DNA of 64,000 nucleotides from Bacillus sp. V2I10 (GCF_030817055.1 NZ_JAUSYV010000002.1:186001-250000), one strand, 5' to 3'; shown: positions 1-8,831, numbered from the stretch's first letter. Notes: generated by a model from the sequence alone, not told the origin. A program made the numbers and translations.

Positions 1-623
1 ATAATGATGGGAAAAGGATGTATCATCAAACAATTGATTTATTGCTTGAGAAAGGGAGTTTTCAGAGAGATCCGCTTTTTTACCCTACCAAAAATCCTGA
101 ATTTATTTCTAGCCAAGATTTCACCGATGGATTTTTCGGAAAGGGTAGAAAATTAGCTGCAACAGAAATCATCAGTATTTCTTTCAACCTTAAAAAAAGT
201 ATTATGGCTAAAACTCTTTCTATCGCATTTAGTCAAGTCGCTCAATCAAAAGAAGTAAGAAAATTTTTAGAGGATTCCGAGAAAACGGCTGATCAACAAA
301 TAAAAGCCTTTTCAAAAATCATGCAGACGGATAATTTACCAGCTCCTAAATCGTGGGAAACAGAAGTGACAACTTCAACGGACTCTCCTTTTTCCGATAA
401 GCTAATAATGTATCATATTGGTTTCTTGTACCAAGCTGCACAGGCGTATCACGGATTAGGTTTAGCATCAGCCATGCGAGCAGACCTTGTCACGGCTTAT
501 GAAAGCATCATTTTAAAAAATCTAATGGTAACAAAAAAATGGTTTAATATTATGGTACAAAATAAATGGTTAGAACAGCCTCCACTTGCTCCTAATAGAA
601 AAGAAATTGCAAAAGAAAAATAA
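1..623 (+). CDS. DUF3231 family protein, 5' end outside the window
   Basis: The frame is open to the left edge, so the visible 201 residues after the ATG at 18 are probably the C-terminal part of a longer protein. DUF3231 proteins are usually about 330 residues with two related four-helix, ferritin-like halves. The visible part has helical amphipathic character and ends with a Lys/Glu-rich tail. The stretch ending in YQAAQAYHGLGLASAMRADL is typical of the family, which is common in spore-forming Bacillaceae and distantly related to spore coat protein CotF. The function is unknown. The assignment rests on remembered family pattern. Confidence 0.65.
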   Translation, partial: NDGKRMYHQTIDLLLEKGSFQRDPLFYPTKNPEFISSQDFTDGFFGKGRKLAATEIISISFNLKKSIMAKTLSIAFSQVAQSKEVRKFLEDSEKTADQQIKAFSKIMQTDNLPAPKSWETEVTTSTDSPFSDKLIMYHIGFLYQAAQAYHGLGLASAMRADLVTAYESIILKNLMVTKKWFNIMVQNKWLEQPPLAPNRKEIAKEK

Positions 624-1134
624 TATTTGAATATGTGGGGATGACCCAATGAATAAAGTTGGTTTAAAAAAAATTTACACAATACTAGTCAAGGTAATTT
701 GTTTCAGTAGAGTTTCCTAAGTCTACAAAAGAAAACTCAGTTTATTTTCATGGAATATTTAAGTACGCATCCGAATTATCGGGTGCTTTTTTATTGTGCT
801 TTTAGTGAAGCCACTTCGGCAGAAATGCCTTCCATTTTCAATTAAACTTACCTTGAATGGCTTATTCAACAATCCTGGCCCTTTAACGGAATAACGTTTA
901 TTCCGACGTTAACTTAATTACCTAAATTTGCTGCTGAATTATTAATGCGAAATTGCACATCTTTTAGCCAGTTTGATATGCCCCTAATTAAGTAGTTATA
1001 AAAAAAACAAAAGCATGACACAAAGTATATCCAGAGTATGCGAATGTATTGATAACGACCCAATTGAGATATGAAAAGGTTTATTTAGTTAAATTTCAAC
1101 CAAAATATGCTGGTTTAGGTTAAATACCTGGTTA
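624..1134. other. Intergenic region with repeat scraps
   Basis: No convincing gene is seen. The stretch holds a degenerate copy of the dispersed 33-bp element (862-894, inverted orientation, TATTCAACAATCC...TTTAACGGAATAA) and a scrap of the TTTAAGTAC repeat near 758. A GC-poor hairpin with a T-run lies near 768-793 (GCATCCGAA...TCGGGTGC, then T6). Confidence 0.5.
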
Positions 1135-1242
1135 TTAAACAATTTCAATCCACTTTATCTTTTCAGGATCCCAATGAAATTCAATTATACTGTTATTCTT
1201 ATAAAGAGAATTAATTTTCTCTTTAACTTGTTTCTCCTCCAT
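1135..1242 (-). CDS. Small ORF of 35 codons, probably a gene remnant
   Basis: Reading leftward from the ATG at 1242, the frame encodes a 35-residue peptide beginning MEEKQVKEKI and ending IEFHWDPEKIKWIEIV before a TAA. The charge pattern and the WDPEKIKW segment look like genuine protein. There is no clear ribosome site upstream, and the reading frame continues before the ATG, so this is more likely the C-terminal scrap of a lost gene than a complete small protein. No family is recognised. Confidence 0.3.
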   Translation of the reverse strand: MEEKQVKEKINSLYKNNSIIEFHWDPEKIKWIEIV

Positions 1243-1361
1243 GAATATTAACATCTTACAATTCCGTAATTAACAATTACAGTTTTTGAGAAAAAATTTA
1301 CATAAACTTCAAATAAACTTTTTTTATTTATTAGCAAAGACAAAAAGATCCTACCGTGTAT

Positions 1362-1883
1362 TCACGGGTTCTTTTCGTTCTTTACAACACGCTCTGTGCG
1401 AATAATCATTGGCCACCTTTTATCGTTCTTGATGTTCTCTAAATACTGAACCAAATACGTTTCCGTTATTCTTACAGGTACATATCCTAATCGCTGTCGG
1501 ATGATATTTTCAACAACAAACATCTTTTTAGACAGATATATATAATTTCTGCCGGTTTCTTTTTCTATCTTTTTATATCGATCTGTATCTTCTTGTTCAC
1601 CTGCCCGATGAAAAGTTTTCATATGGTGATACATTTCTCTTCTCTCTTTTCTGACGAACTTTAATAAATACAAAAGTTCGTAAGTTGAAAAAGTCATTAA
1701 TTCCTGAGTGTTCTTATCAATATAATGATCGGCTACAAATTCCCTCACCCGTACTTTCAGCCTTTCATTATTCTGCATTGCCCTATTTGAATTCACTCTC
1801 ATATCACAGAACCCGCAGTAATACTGAAATTCATTCATTTTTTTTATGTCACTTCCGCAATACGGGCACGTTATCTTTTTCAT
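1362..1883 (-). CDS. Zinc-ribbon protein of mobile-element type
   Basis: This is a 173-residue protein. The start at 1883 (MKKITCPYCGSD) is chosen because TAAGGAGGAG lies 8 bases before it; an upstream ATG at 1913 has no such site. An N-terminal zinc ribbon is clear: CPYC, then CGFC about 17 residues later, four cysteines for one Zn ion. The rest is basic and helical (KVRVREFVADHYIDKN, YELLYLLKFVRKERREMYHH), which suggests nucleic-acid binding. The next gene on the same strand is a short RadC-like protein, a pairing common on plasmids and integrative elements. The precise function is unknown. Confidence 0.6.
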   Translation of the reverse strand: MKKITCPYCGSDIKKMNEFQYYCGFCDMRVNSNRAMQNNERLKVRVREFVADHYIDKNTQELMTFSTYELLYLLKFVRKERREMYHHMKTFHRAGEQEDTDRYKKIEKETGRNYIYLSKKMFVVENIIRQRLGYVPVRITETYLVQYLENIKNDKRWPMIIRTERVVKNEKNP

Positions 1884-2062
1884 ACTTGCTCTCCTCCTTA
1901 ATGGATTGAACATGGTAATGAACTTTGGAAAAAGCTGCGTCAGCAGCCAATTACAGGCTCGATGCCTGTTAGATCTTATCCTTGAAAAAACGAATGTTTT
2001 TCTTCTATTCGTAGAGGTTTATAAATTCATTCACAATCTTAAAACTCTTATATTATATAAAC

Positions 2063-2081
2063 AAAGGGGCAACGCCCCTTT
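2063..2081 (-). terminator. Hairpin downstream of radC-like gene
   Basis: A perfect stem AAAGGGGC / GCCCCTTT with an AAC loop lies 8 bases past the radC-like stop codon. On the minus strand it is followed by TGTTTATA, a weak U-tract. Confidence 0.6.
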
Positions 2082-2088
2082 GTCTTTC

Positions 2089-2541
2089 TTAAAGATAGCC
2101 TTTTTCTTTCAAGCTTATGTGGTTTCCTTTATGAGTTACAATGATATGGTCAAGAAGCGCTATTCCTAAGGTCTTCCCTGCATCAGCAATTCTCCTTGTA
2201 ACTTCTATATCTTCTATGCTTGGTGTTGGGTCGCCGGAGGGATGCTGATGACTGACGATAATAGAGGCCGCATTGTTTAAAATAGCTGATTTCATCACTT
2301 CTCTTGGATGAACAACACTTGCATTTAAACTTCCAACGTGTGCCCGATGTAGCCCTATTACCTCATTTTTTGTATTAAGCATCATGACGAGAAACACTTC
2401 TCTGTCCTCATCTGCAATATAGGATGCCGCAAGCTTCTCTGCATCCATTGGGGAAGTGATTTTGTATGCGGCAAAAACTTCTTTTGCTTCCCTGATTTCC
2501 TGTCTGATTCGCACCACTTCAAAGATAGATTCTAAAGTCAT
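2089..2541 (-). CDS. radC: RadC-like JAB-domain protein, short mobile-element form
   Basis: This 150-residue protein is almost entirely the RadC/JAB1-MPN metalloprotease-like domain. The metal-binding motif SHQHPSGDPTPSIED (H-x-H...D) is intact, with the downstream GIALLDHIIV typical of RadC. It lacks the N-terminal helix-hairpin-helix part of chromosomal RadC (usually about 225 residues), which marks it as the short form carried by plasmids, phages and conjugative elements, where it is thought to assist DNA processing. AAGGAG precedes the ATG at 2541 with suitable spacing. Together with the zinc-ribbon gene and the inverted-repeat DNA beside it, it suggests a relic of an integrated plasmid or element. 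Confidence 0.85.
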   Translation of the reverse strand: MTLESIFEVVRIRQEIREAKEVFAAYKITSPMDAEKLAASYIADEDREVFLVMMLNTKNEVIGLHRAHVGSLNASVVHPREVMKSAILNNAASIIVSHQHPSGDPTPSIEDIEVTRRIADAGKTLGIALLDHIIVTHKGNHISLKEKGYL

Positions 2542-2720
2542 TATTCATTCTCCTTTATGATTTTGGATTTTTCTTTTCCTTATTTCTGAGAGTTTTAAGG
2601 TTGTTTCCTATCCTCCTTTTCTTTTAAGTCCTGGGTTGTCCATTATGAAGCCGAAACGCTGATGTTCCCCAAAGGGGGATGATTTTTCCCCTTTTGCAAG
2701 GAGAACGAAAAACACGCATA

Positions 2721-2811
2721 GTCAATTGGTCAAGGGTGGTTTGAGCACAAAAACTTTTTTATGCTAGCAAGCAATCTTATAAAAAAGTTTTTTGCCCCTT
2801 GAACGATTGGC
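2721..2811. repeat. Long imperfect inverted repeat (about 90 nt)
   Basis: The outer arms GTCAATTGGTCAAGGG (2721-2736) and CCCCTTGAACGATTGG (from 2795) are complementary apart from three or so mismatches. Nested inside are A5CT6-type arms (AAAAACTTTTTTAT and ATAAAAAAGTTTTTT). The apical loop is GCTAGCAAGCAATCTT. Such a structure beside radC-like and zinc-ribbon genes could be a replication or transfer origin, or a structured RNA. Confidence 0.55.
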
Positions 2812-2916
2812 TCGCCGTCTTCGTTTCCTGCCGGAAAGGTTCGGGTTCCTGCCGGCTGGAGATGTAGTCGGCTAGCGCTGTTTTACGATTCGGATTCAAA
2901 AGGGAAAAGCACAATA

Positions 2917-2945
2917 AAAAGCAGCCACGAATGGCTGCTTACCTT
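2917..2945. terminator. Hairpin AGCAGCCA / TGGCTGCT
   Basis: A compact stem (AGCAGCCA, loop CGAA, TGGCTGCT) follows AAAAA on the left and precedes TACCTTTT on the right. It has the form of a rho-independent terminator, best read on the minus strand where the U-run follows the stem. No gene in the neighbourhood clearly owns it. Confidence 0.4.
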
Positions 2946-3093
2946 TTGATCACTTATTCTTTAATTTTTTATATGTAGAATTTCAGGTTTCCGGCTCGTT
3001 CGGTATGGCGGCTGGCCGCAAATGGAACAGGAACCTGTGGAGTGTTAGGCGAAAGCCTTACAGCCCGCGGTTATCGGTCCATTTAATGCCGAA

Positions 3094-3156
3094 GCGACAC
3101 GATACAGAATGACAGAAAGATGTTATTCCCTTTCTGATCAGTCTGTATCGTGTCGC
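3094..3156. repeat. 26-nt arm inverted repeat
   Basis: GCGACACGATACAGA and TCTGTATCGTGTCGC are perfectly complementary. The pairing continues through GACAGAAAG / CTTTCTGAT with a small internal bulge, around an 11-base loop ATGTTATTCC. The arms are GC-richer than the flanking DNA. It lies at the right end of the 2640-3170 structured stretch. Confidence 0.7.
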
Positions 3157-3339
3157 CAAAATAAATAGCTTTTAAAAAGGAAATAGGCCTAACAGTGCTT
3201 CATAGAGTCTTCATTTTTATACTTATATGTTTAAACAAACGTTTATTTAAATATTTGTTGTTCATCAAAAACAGTTCCTCTAAACACGCTAAGCAATTTG
3301 GTTAAGTAATTTTTAATTTAGTTACTATTACTAGTTGTA

Positions 3340-3452
3340 ATTCTTTCGTTTTTAAAAGCGTTCTTGGGGATATCAATAATGTCCCATGTAGTAATAATAC
3401 CAAGTAAGCTTTCATGTGATTTCCCATTTTGGGTGATTAGTAAGGCATCCAA
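3340..3452 (-). pseudogene. CBS-domain protein remnant
   Basis: Translating leftward from 3452 gives LDALLITQNGKSHESLLGII then TTWDIIDIPKNAF. The pattern of a small loop, then LLGIITTWDII, is the second half of a CBS domain (nucleotide-sensing module). No start codon, ribosome site or further domain is present, so this is a decayed fragment. Its parent is unknown. Confidence 0.55.
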
Positions 3453-3601
3453 TTTTTATCAATATGATTAAAATTGGATGTTATTATTTATAGTTCTGCT
3501 AGTTAAATCATTTTTTATGATATTAAAGATTAAATTTCTATTTTGATTCATTTAAGGAAATACTTTAAAAGAACAAATAAGACTGAGGAGGGATAAGAGA
3601 A

Positions 3602-3940
3602 ATGGAAAACGCTATCCATAAAGGAGAACATCCGCATCGACATAGCATAGCTTGTGGGCATACCAAAATTCAACATGATGATCATATTGATTATGTCCAT
3701 GACGGTCATCTTCACCGTGAACATGAAGGTCACTGGGATGAATGTAAGATCCCAATCAGTGAGACTAACCCTGATCATTGTAAACCGATTACTTGCGGTT
3801 GTAACCATGAAAAAGATTGTGGACATGAATTGGTTCCACATGGGGATCATATGGACTATATAATAAATGGAAGATTACATCACGTTCATAATGATCATTG
3901 TGATGACCATGGACCAGTCGAAATCGTTACAATAAAATAA
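3602..3940 (+). CDS. Histidine-rich metal-binding protein with internal duplication
   Basis: This 112-residue protein is about one quarter His, with many Asp and Cys. GAGGAGGGA precedes the ATG. Two copies of one module are visible: CGHTKIQHDDHIDYVHDGHL (about residues 19-38) and CGHELVPHGDHMDYIINGRL (about 76-95), each followed by H-rich turns (HREHEGHWDEC; HHVHNDHCDDH). There is no signal peptide or membrane segment, so it is probably cytosolic. Such proteins are sometimes annotated as zinc transporter components, but nothing here is membranous; storage, buffering or chaperoning of Zn, Ni or Cu is the reasonable inference. It stands alone with its own terminator, close to the metallophore transport genes. 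Confidence 0.7.
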   Translation: MENAIHKGEHPHRHSIACGHTKIQHDDHIDYVHDGHLHREHEGHWDECKIPISETNPDHCKPITCGCNHEKDCGHELVPHGDHMDYIINGRLHHVHNDHCDDHGPVEIVTIK

Positions 3941-3947
3941 CCAAAAA

Positions 3948-3971
3948 GGGGTCCTACACTACAAGGACCCC
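3948..3971 (+). terminator. Rho-independent terminator of the His-rich gene
   Basis: The stem GGGGTCCT / AGGACCCC lies directly after the stop codon at 3940, preceded by A5; the U-tract is weak. Confidence 0.7.
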
Positions 3972-4102
3972 TATAAACTCTTTTAAACTAATATATTTAC
4001 ATTAAGTGCGGAGTTTCTTATCTCTGAATAGTTATAGCGAGTTCTTTGGCTCCGTCCACTTTGACATTGTATATTATGAAACTTTGAGAAATTTCTCTAT
4101 AT

Positions 4103-5281
4103 TTACCCAACAAATATTTTTCGTCGATCATAGGCAAAAATAATCATCGCCGTACCTAAGATCGCACAAATAATATACATAGATGAGTATGAGAAAATAT
4201 CAGCCATAGGCCCCATAATGACACCTCCTAGCGAAACACCTAAATCAGCCATAGCAATAAATAAACCTAGTAACACATTGCGGTTCATCTGCGGCAAGAC
4301 AAAGCTTAAATACGTTGTTAATGTTGGATAAATGAGTGCCTGTGCGATCCCCATTAACATTGCACCAGCATAGAAAAATACAGCTCCACCCGTTGTAGCA
4401 AAGCTTACACATTGCGCGGCTAATGCTAAAAGAAACATAGTCCCCATGATAAAAAATGGATGCCATTTTCCATCTGAAGGAATTTTTTTTCTTAAAGCAA
4501 AACGTGCAAAGACAACAGTACCGGCCTGAAGCATCAGATAAATTCCGGCATTGCCGCTTTTCAATTGCATTGCGTACAGCGGTATAAAAGTAGTAATAGC
4601 CCCAAATACAACGGAAGAAACTAACATCAAAACGCTGCATTTAAACAAATACGGATTTTTTATTAACTGACCAAATGACTTAAACATACTTACTCCCTGT
4701 TCCATACTATTTGTAACAGGTTGATCCTTTCTTTTTTCCATTTTGGCACTATAGCCAACTACTCCTGTAAACAGAGCAATTGCTATCATCACGATTGTGA
4801 AATAATCCATCCCGCCTTGCCAAATGCCTAATGCCAGTAGGGGGCCAATTATACCTGGTATATAAGAGAATAAAGAATAAAGTGAAATGCCCTGAGAACG
4901 GTCCTTCTCTGGCAGTGCATCAATAATACCTATTTGTAATGCCATCGAAAAGAAAGCTGTTGAAACACCTTGTAACATACGGGCAACTAAATAGCCCCCT
5001 AATCCAGTAAACGTATATAGGATTAAAGCAAACCCATTAATAATAAGAAGAATGCGTAACACTTTTATCGGTCCATGTTTTTGAATAATATGACCTGCCC
5101 ATGGTCGAAAAAACATGGTTGTAAACAAATATGCCCCCATGATCAAGCCAATAGTTGTATTGCTGGCTCCTAATGATTCCCCTTGTAAAGGGATAAGAAC
5201 ATTTAGTATCGAGTTGGCACTAAAATATAGAAGAACCAACAGATACAAACGCAGAAAGGGCCAAGACAGCGCTCCACTCAC
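4103..5281 (-). CDS. cntE: MFS exporter, CntE-like (metallophore export)
   Basis: This is a 392-residue major facilitator protein with about 12 membrane segments. The N-terminus (SWPFLRLY, FSANSILNVLIPL) and the loop GAYLFTTMFFRPWAG followed by GPIKVLRILL resemble the staphylopine-family exporter CntE, and the position beside a Cnt/Nik-type ABC importer supports this. In that family CntE secretes an opine metallophore that later returns, metal-loaded, through CntABCDF. The gene is transcribed leftward, 166 bases after the last ABC gene, and AGGAGGAG precedes the start. CntK, CntL and CntM homologues are not in the window, so the substrate is inferred. A drug-efflux role is the alternative. 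Confidence 0.7.
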   Translation of the reverse strand: MSGALSWPFLRLYLLVLLYFSANSILNVLIPLQGESLGASNTTIGLIMGAYLFTTMFFRPWAGHIIQKHGPIKVLRILLIINGFALILYTFTGLGGYLVARMLQGVSTAFFSMALQIGIIDALPEKDRSQGISLYSLFSYIPGIIGPLLALGIWQGGMDYFTIVMIAIALFTGVVGYSAKMEKRKDQPVTNSMEQGVSMFKSFGQLIKNPYLFKCSVLMLVSSVVFGAITTFIPLYAMQLKSGNAGIYLMLQAGTVVFARFALRKKIPSDGKWHPFFIMGTMFLLALAAQCVSFATTGGAVFFYAGAMLMGIAQALIYPTLTTYLSFVLPQMNRNVLLGLFIAMADLGVSLGGVIMGPMADIFSYSSMYIICAILGTAMIIFAYDRRKIFVG

Positions 5282-5447
5282 TATTTACTCTCCTCCTAAA
5301 AAAGTTCTTTGACTTTTTGTAGTTAATCTGCTCTCCTTTCGAAGTCTTTTCATTACACACAAAATCTGTATTTCTTTCCTATTTACTCTGCGAAAGACTG
5401 AAAATGTGGATATTCCTGCTTGTCTTACTTCGTCTTTAAAAATACTA

Positions 5448-6194
5448 TTAAAACGTTATTAACGCCTGTAATAATTTCCTTGCGTACTCTGACTGAACGT
5501 CCTTTAATTGTTCGATTTGTACCGTTTCTTCAATTTGACCATCTCTAAAAATAATGACTCTTTCACAAATAAAAGCAGCCGCCTGTATGTCATGGGTTAT
5601 AAAAACATAACTCATGTTGTAGATTTTTTTTAATTCTTTTAATAATTCAAGGACCTGTGTTTGAACAGAAACATCTAAAGAACTGATGGCTTCATCCAAT
5701 AAAATACATCTAGGTTCTGTAGAAATGGCTCTTGCAATACACACCCTCTGAACCTCTCCTCCTGATAACTCATTAGGATATCTTTTTCTATAAGATGGAT
5801 TTAAACCAACTTGATGTAATAGATGATCAATCTTATTTTCATTTTCTTTTGTTACCTTATTTTTCATTTTCAATGGCTCCATAATGGCTTCTTCAACAGT
5901 GAAGAATGGATTAATGGAAGATTTATAGTCTTGAAAAACAGCGCTGATATTACCTAATCGCACTTCTCTATTTTCTACATCCTTTCCCTCAAACAGAACG
6001 TTTCCACAATCAGGCTTTTCAATTCCTAGTATCAAACGCCCTAATGTTGATTTTCCACTTCCGCTTTCTCCGATAATACCGAGACATTCCCCTTTCTTAC
6101 ATTCAAAACTAACATTCTTTAAAACGTTCTGTCTTTCTGAAGAAAACAATCCACCTTTTTTATAGGACTTCTCAACACCATCAACCTTTAGCAA
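5448..6194 (-). CDS. cntF: ABC transporter ATPase, CntF/OppF-like
   Basis: This 248-residue ATPase energises uptake of a nickel/cobalt/zinc-metallophore complex or a peptide. It has Walker A GESGSGKST (about residue 41), Q-loop VFQDYKSSINPFF, signature LSGGEVQR (about 141), Walker B CILLDEAISSLD and switch ITHD. It is shorter than OppF (about 305 residues) and ends right after the core domain, as NikE/CntF proteins do. It overlaps the preceding ATPase gene by 14 bases, so translation is probably coupled. It is the fifth gene of the leftward operon. Confidence 0.8.
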   Translation of the reverse strand: MLKVDGVEKSYKKGGLFSSERQNVLKNVSFECKKGECLGIIGESGSGKSTLGRLILGIEKPDCGNVLFEGKDVENREVRLGNISAVFQDYKSSINPFFTVEEAIMEPLKMKNKVTKENENKIDHLLHQVGLNPSYRKRYPNELSGGEVQRVCIARAISTEPRCILLDEAISSLDVSVQTQVLELLKELKKIYNMSYVFITHDIQAAAFICERVIIFRDGQIEETVQIEQLKDVQSEYARKLLQALITF

Positions 6195-7008
6195 CTATAG
6201 CTCCTCCCTCCATTAATTTCTTAAAGTTATTACTCAGGGCTAGTCTAGTAGACACTAAATATTTCGTGTAGTCATGTTCCGGTTCTGAAAAAATGACTTG
6301 TGTACTCCCTCTCTCGATAATTACTCCATCCTTCATTACTAATACTTCATCCGCAATTTTTCTTACAACTCCTAAATCGTGTGAAATAAAAATCATCGAA
6401 CAGCCCATTCTTTCTCGCAACTTGATAAACTGTTCAATGACCTCGAATTGCGAAATAGTATCAAGCGCTGTTGTCGGTTCATCAGCGATAATAATGTCAG
6501 GCTCTAAGACGATTGCTAGCGCAATCATAATTCGCTGCAACATTCCTCCAGATAGCTGATGTGGATATTTGTTCATAATCTCTACCGGATTTTTCAGCAT
6601 GACACTCTCCATGGCATCTTTCATTTTTACTTCCATTTCTTTTTTACTCCAGTCGAAATGTTCATCAAGTGTTTCCTTTAAATGAACACCAATCACACAA
6701 GAAGGGTCAAATGCACTCATCCCATTTTGTAAAATCATGCAAAGGTTTCGTCCCCTTTTCTTTCTCATCTCCTTTTCGGAAATTTTTGTTAAGTTCTCTC
6801 CTTTAAACAAAATATCCCCTGATTGGCGAAGCGAGAACCTATTTAATCTCATGATTGACCTGCAAGTAACTGACTTACCGCTTCCGCTTTCTCCAACTAT
6901 TGAAAGGCAGCTTCCTTTCTTTACATTGAATGAACTATTATGGATTATCTTCTTACCCGTATGAACATCCCATATCTTTAGGTTTTTAACTTCTAATATA
7001 TTTATCAT
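6181..7008 (-). CDS. cntD: ABC transporter ATPase, CntD/OppD-like
   Basis: This 275-residue ATPase has Walker A GESGSGKSVTCRSI (about residue 38), Q-loop LQNGMSAFDPSC, signature LSGGMLQR, Walker B IIIADEPTTALD and switch H in FISHDLG. The C-terminal extension is short compared with OppD and lacks an obvious 4Fe-4S cysteine cluster, as in NikD/CntD. It would pair with the next ATPase as a heterodimer under the two permeases. The start overlaps the permease stop by 4 bases (ATGA type), so the genes are cotranslated. Confidence 0.8.
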   Translation of the reverse strand: MINILEVKNLKIWDVHTGKKIIHNSSFNVKKGSCLSIVGESGSGKSVTCRSIMRLNRFSLRQSGDILFKGENLTKISEKEMRKKRGRNLCMILQNGMSAFDPSCVIGVHLKETLDEHFDWSKKEMEVKMKDAMESVMLKNPVEIMNKYPHQLSGGMLQRIMIALAIVLEPDIIIADEPTTALDTISQFEVIEQFIKLRERMGCSMIFISHDLGVVRKIADEVLVMKDGVIIERGSTQVIFSEPEHDYTKYLVSTRLALSNNFKKLMEGGAIVAKG

Positions 7009-7898
7009 TTAATCTCCACCTCTTGTTCTTGAATCTTCATTTTAGATAGAGGCATATTGTGTTTGTTTTTGCAGTTTACTAATTTAGGATCTAAAGCAAC
7101 TTGAAGGGCATCAGATAAAAAATTAAAAGCTGATACGACAACTATGATGGCTAAACCGGGTGCTAACATTAACTCAGGTCTTGTAAACATCACTTCCCTG
7201 GCCTCATTTAACATCATTCCCCATTCAGCATTTGGAGCTTGAATGCCTAAGCCCAGGAATGAAAACCCTGAAATTTGCAAGATCATCGAACCAATAGAAC
7301 TGCTTGAAATGACGGCGATATCAGAAAATGTAACAGGCACAATGTGCTTATAAATAATTTTTATATCACTTAAACCAGATGCTTTTGAGAATTTTACATA
7401 GTCTAATTCCGCATACTGCATAACAGAAGTTCTGATGATACGAGCAAACCAAGCCCATTTAATCAAAATAAATGCAATCAATATATTTTCAAGACCCACG
7501 CCCAAAATACCAATAATCGCCAACGCCATAACGTATCCCGGAAATGAAAGCATGATGTCACACATTCTCATAATAGAGGCATCTATTTTCCCTCTAAAGT
7601 AGCCTGCTAGAAAGCCTAATACAGCCCCAATCAAAACAGATATGAATAAGGCGACTAGCACCCATAAAATGCTAGGGCGAATCCCATAAATTAATCTCGA
7701 TAAGATACATCGACCAAGGTGATCATTACCTAATAGGTATTCCCACGAAGAGGTTGCATACCGAAGGCTCATATTTACTTTGTTAGGATCATGTGGGGCA
7801 AATATAGGAGCAAATAGCCCAATGACTATTGTTACAAAAATGACGAATAGAGATATAGTACCTAGCTTATCTTTACTTAAATTTTGCATGATTCTCAT
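7005..7898 (-). CDS. cntC: ABC permease, CntC/OppC-like
   Basis: This 297-residue membrane protein has about six transmembrane segments. The N-terminal OppC_N region (APIFAPHDPNKVNMSLRY, GNDHLGRCILSRLIYG) and the cytoplasmic EAA loop (KFSKASGLSDIKIIYKHIVP, about residues 170-190) are clear. It forms the channel with the CntB-like permease; its start lies 1 base after that gene's stop codon, showing tight coupling. By family it transports dipeptides, oligopeptides or metal-opine complexes; the operon partners point to metal. Confidence 0.8.
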   Translation of the reverse strand: MRIMQNLSKDKLGTISLFVIFVTIVIGLFAPIFAPHDPNKVNMSLRYATSSWEYLLGNDHLGRCILSRLIYGIRPSILWVLVALFISVLIGAVLGFLAGYFRGKIDASIMRMCDIMLSFPGYVMALAIIGILGVGLENILIAFILIKWAWFARIIRTSVMQYAELDYVKFSKASGLSDIKIIYKHIVPVTFSDIAVISSSSIGSMILQISGFSFLGLGIQAPNAEWGMMLNEAREVMFTRPELMLAPGLAIIVVVSAFNFLSDALQVALDPKLVNCKNKHNMPLSKMKIQEQEVEIK

Positions 7899-8831
7899 TT
7901 AGAGTTCATTCCTTAATTTAGGATCCATCGCAGCATTTATTATGTCAGAAATCGTATTAAACAAGACAAAGGCTACTGCTAATATAAGAACATACGCTTG
8001 GATAATAGGGAAATCTCTGCTTAGTATCGCTCTAACACTTAGACTTCCTAACCCTGGCCAAGCAAAAACGTTTTCTATCACGACTGTACTTCCCAATATA
8101 ATGGGTATAGCCATACAAAAAATCGAAACGGCAACTTGCAATGAATTTCTTAAGATATGAATGGTGATTTTCCTCTCTGTTAAGCCACATGCCCTTCCAT
8201 AAAGTACATAGTCTTCATTTAAATTGCTTAACATTGAACTTCTAACGACCCTAAAATAAATGCCTGCATAACTTATCGCGATGACGATAACCGGTAGAAT
8301 GTAACTCTTATAGGAATTCATACCGCTTGTTGGCAACAAATCCAATTTAACAGAGAAATACCAAATCATCAGAGATGCCAGCCAGTATGACGGCATCGCC
8401 GTTAGGAAAAATGAAAATCCTCTTACTGACTTATCCAATATTTTTCCTGCTTTCATCGCACAAATAACACCTAATAGTATGGATAAAACAATAATGACAA
8501 CAGATGAAACGAACGTTAACTTGAACGTATTCAGAAATGCTGGACCTATTAATGACCAAACTGGTTTTCCTGTTACATATGATTCCCCAAAGTCCAACTG
8601 TAAGCAGGCAATAACCCACTCAAAGTATCGTATGATAAATGGTTTATCCATTCCAAATTTCTCTTTCGTTTGAGCAATTAATTCATCAGTTATAGTTGGA
8701 ACACCTTGTGCTTGCAATACCACTTCGGCTGGATCTAAGGGAGAAAGATTAATTAACACAAACGTAAAAAATGAAATGACCAGAAGCAAAGGGATTGAAA
8801 TGAATAGCCTTTTAATAATGTAACTTCCCAT
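7899..8831 (-). CDS. cntB: ABC permease, CntB/OppB-like
   Basis: This 310-residue inner-membrane permease has an N-terminal segment typical of OppB/NikB (YIIKRLFISIPLLLVISFFT), a periplasmic-side loop with the conserved NLSPLDPAE, and an EAA loop (YGRACGLTERKITIHILRNS). The end IINAAMDPKLRNE is also family-typical. AAGGAG precedes the ATG. A hairpin lies between this gene and the binding-protein gene upstream, so the permease genes may be expressed less than the lipoprotein, as usual for such operons. Confidence 0.82.
   Translation of the reverse strand: MGSYIIKRLFISIPLLLVISFFTFVLINLSPLDPAEVVLQAQGVPTITDELIAQTKEKFGMDKPFIIRYFEWVIACLQLDFGESYVTGKPVWSLIGPAFLNTFKLTFVSSVVIIVLSILLGVICAMKAGKILDKSVRGFSFFLTAMPSYWLASLMIWYFSVKLDLLPTSGMNSYKSYILPVIVIAISYAGIYFRVVRSSMLSNLNEDYVLYGRACGLTERKITIHILRNSLQVAVSIFCMAIPIILGSTVVIENVFAWPGLGSLSVRAILSRDFPIIQAYVLILAVAFVLFNTISDIINAAMDPKLRNEL

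Noticed and set aside
4245..4640. 131-codon ORF inside the MFS exporter gene
   Set aside because: Alternative frame of the exporter; Cys- and aromatic-rich translation typical of an out-of-frame membrane gene.
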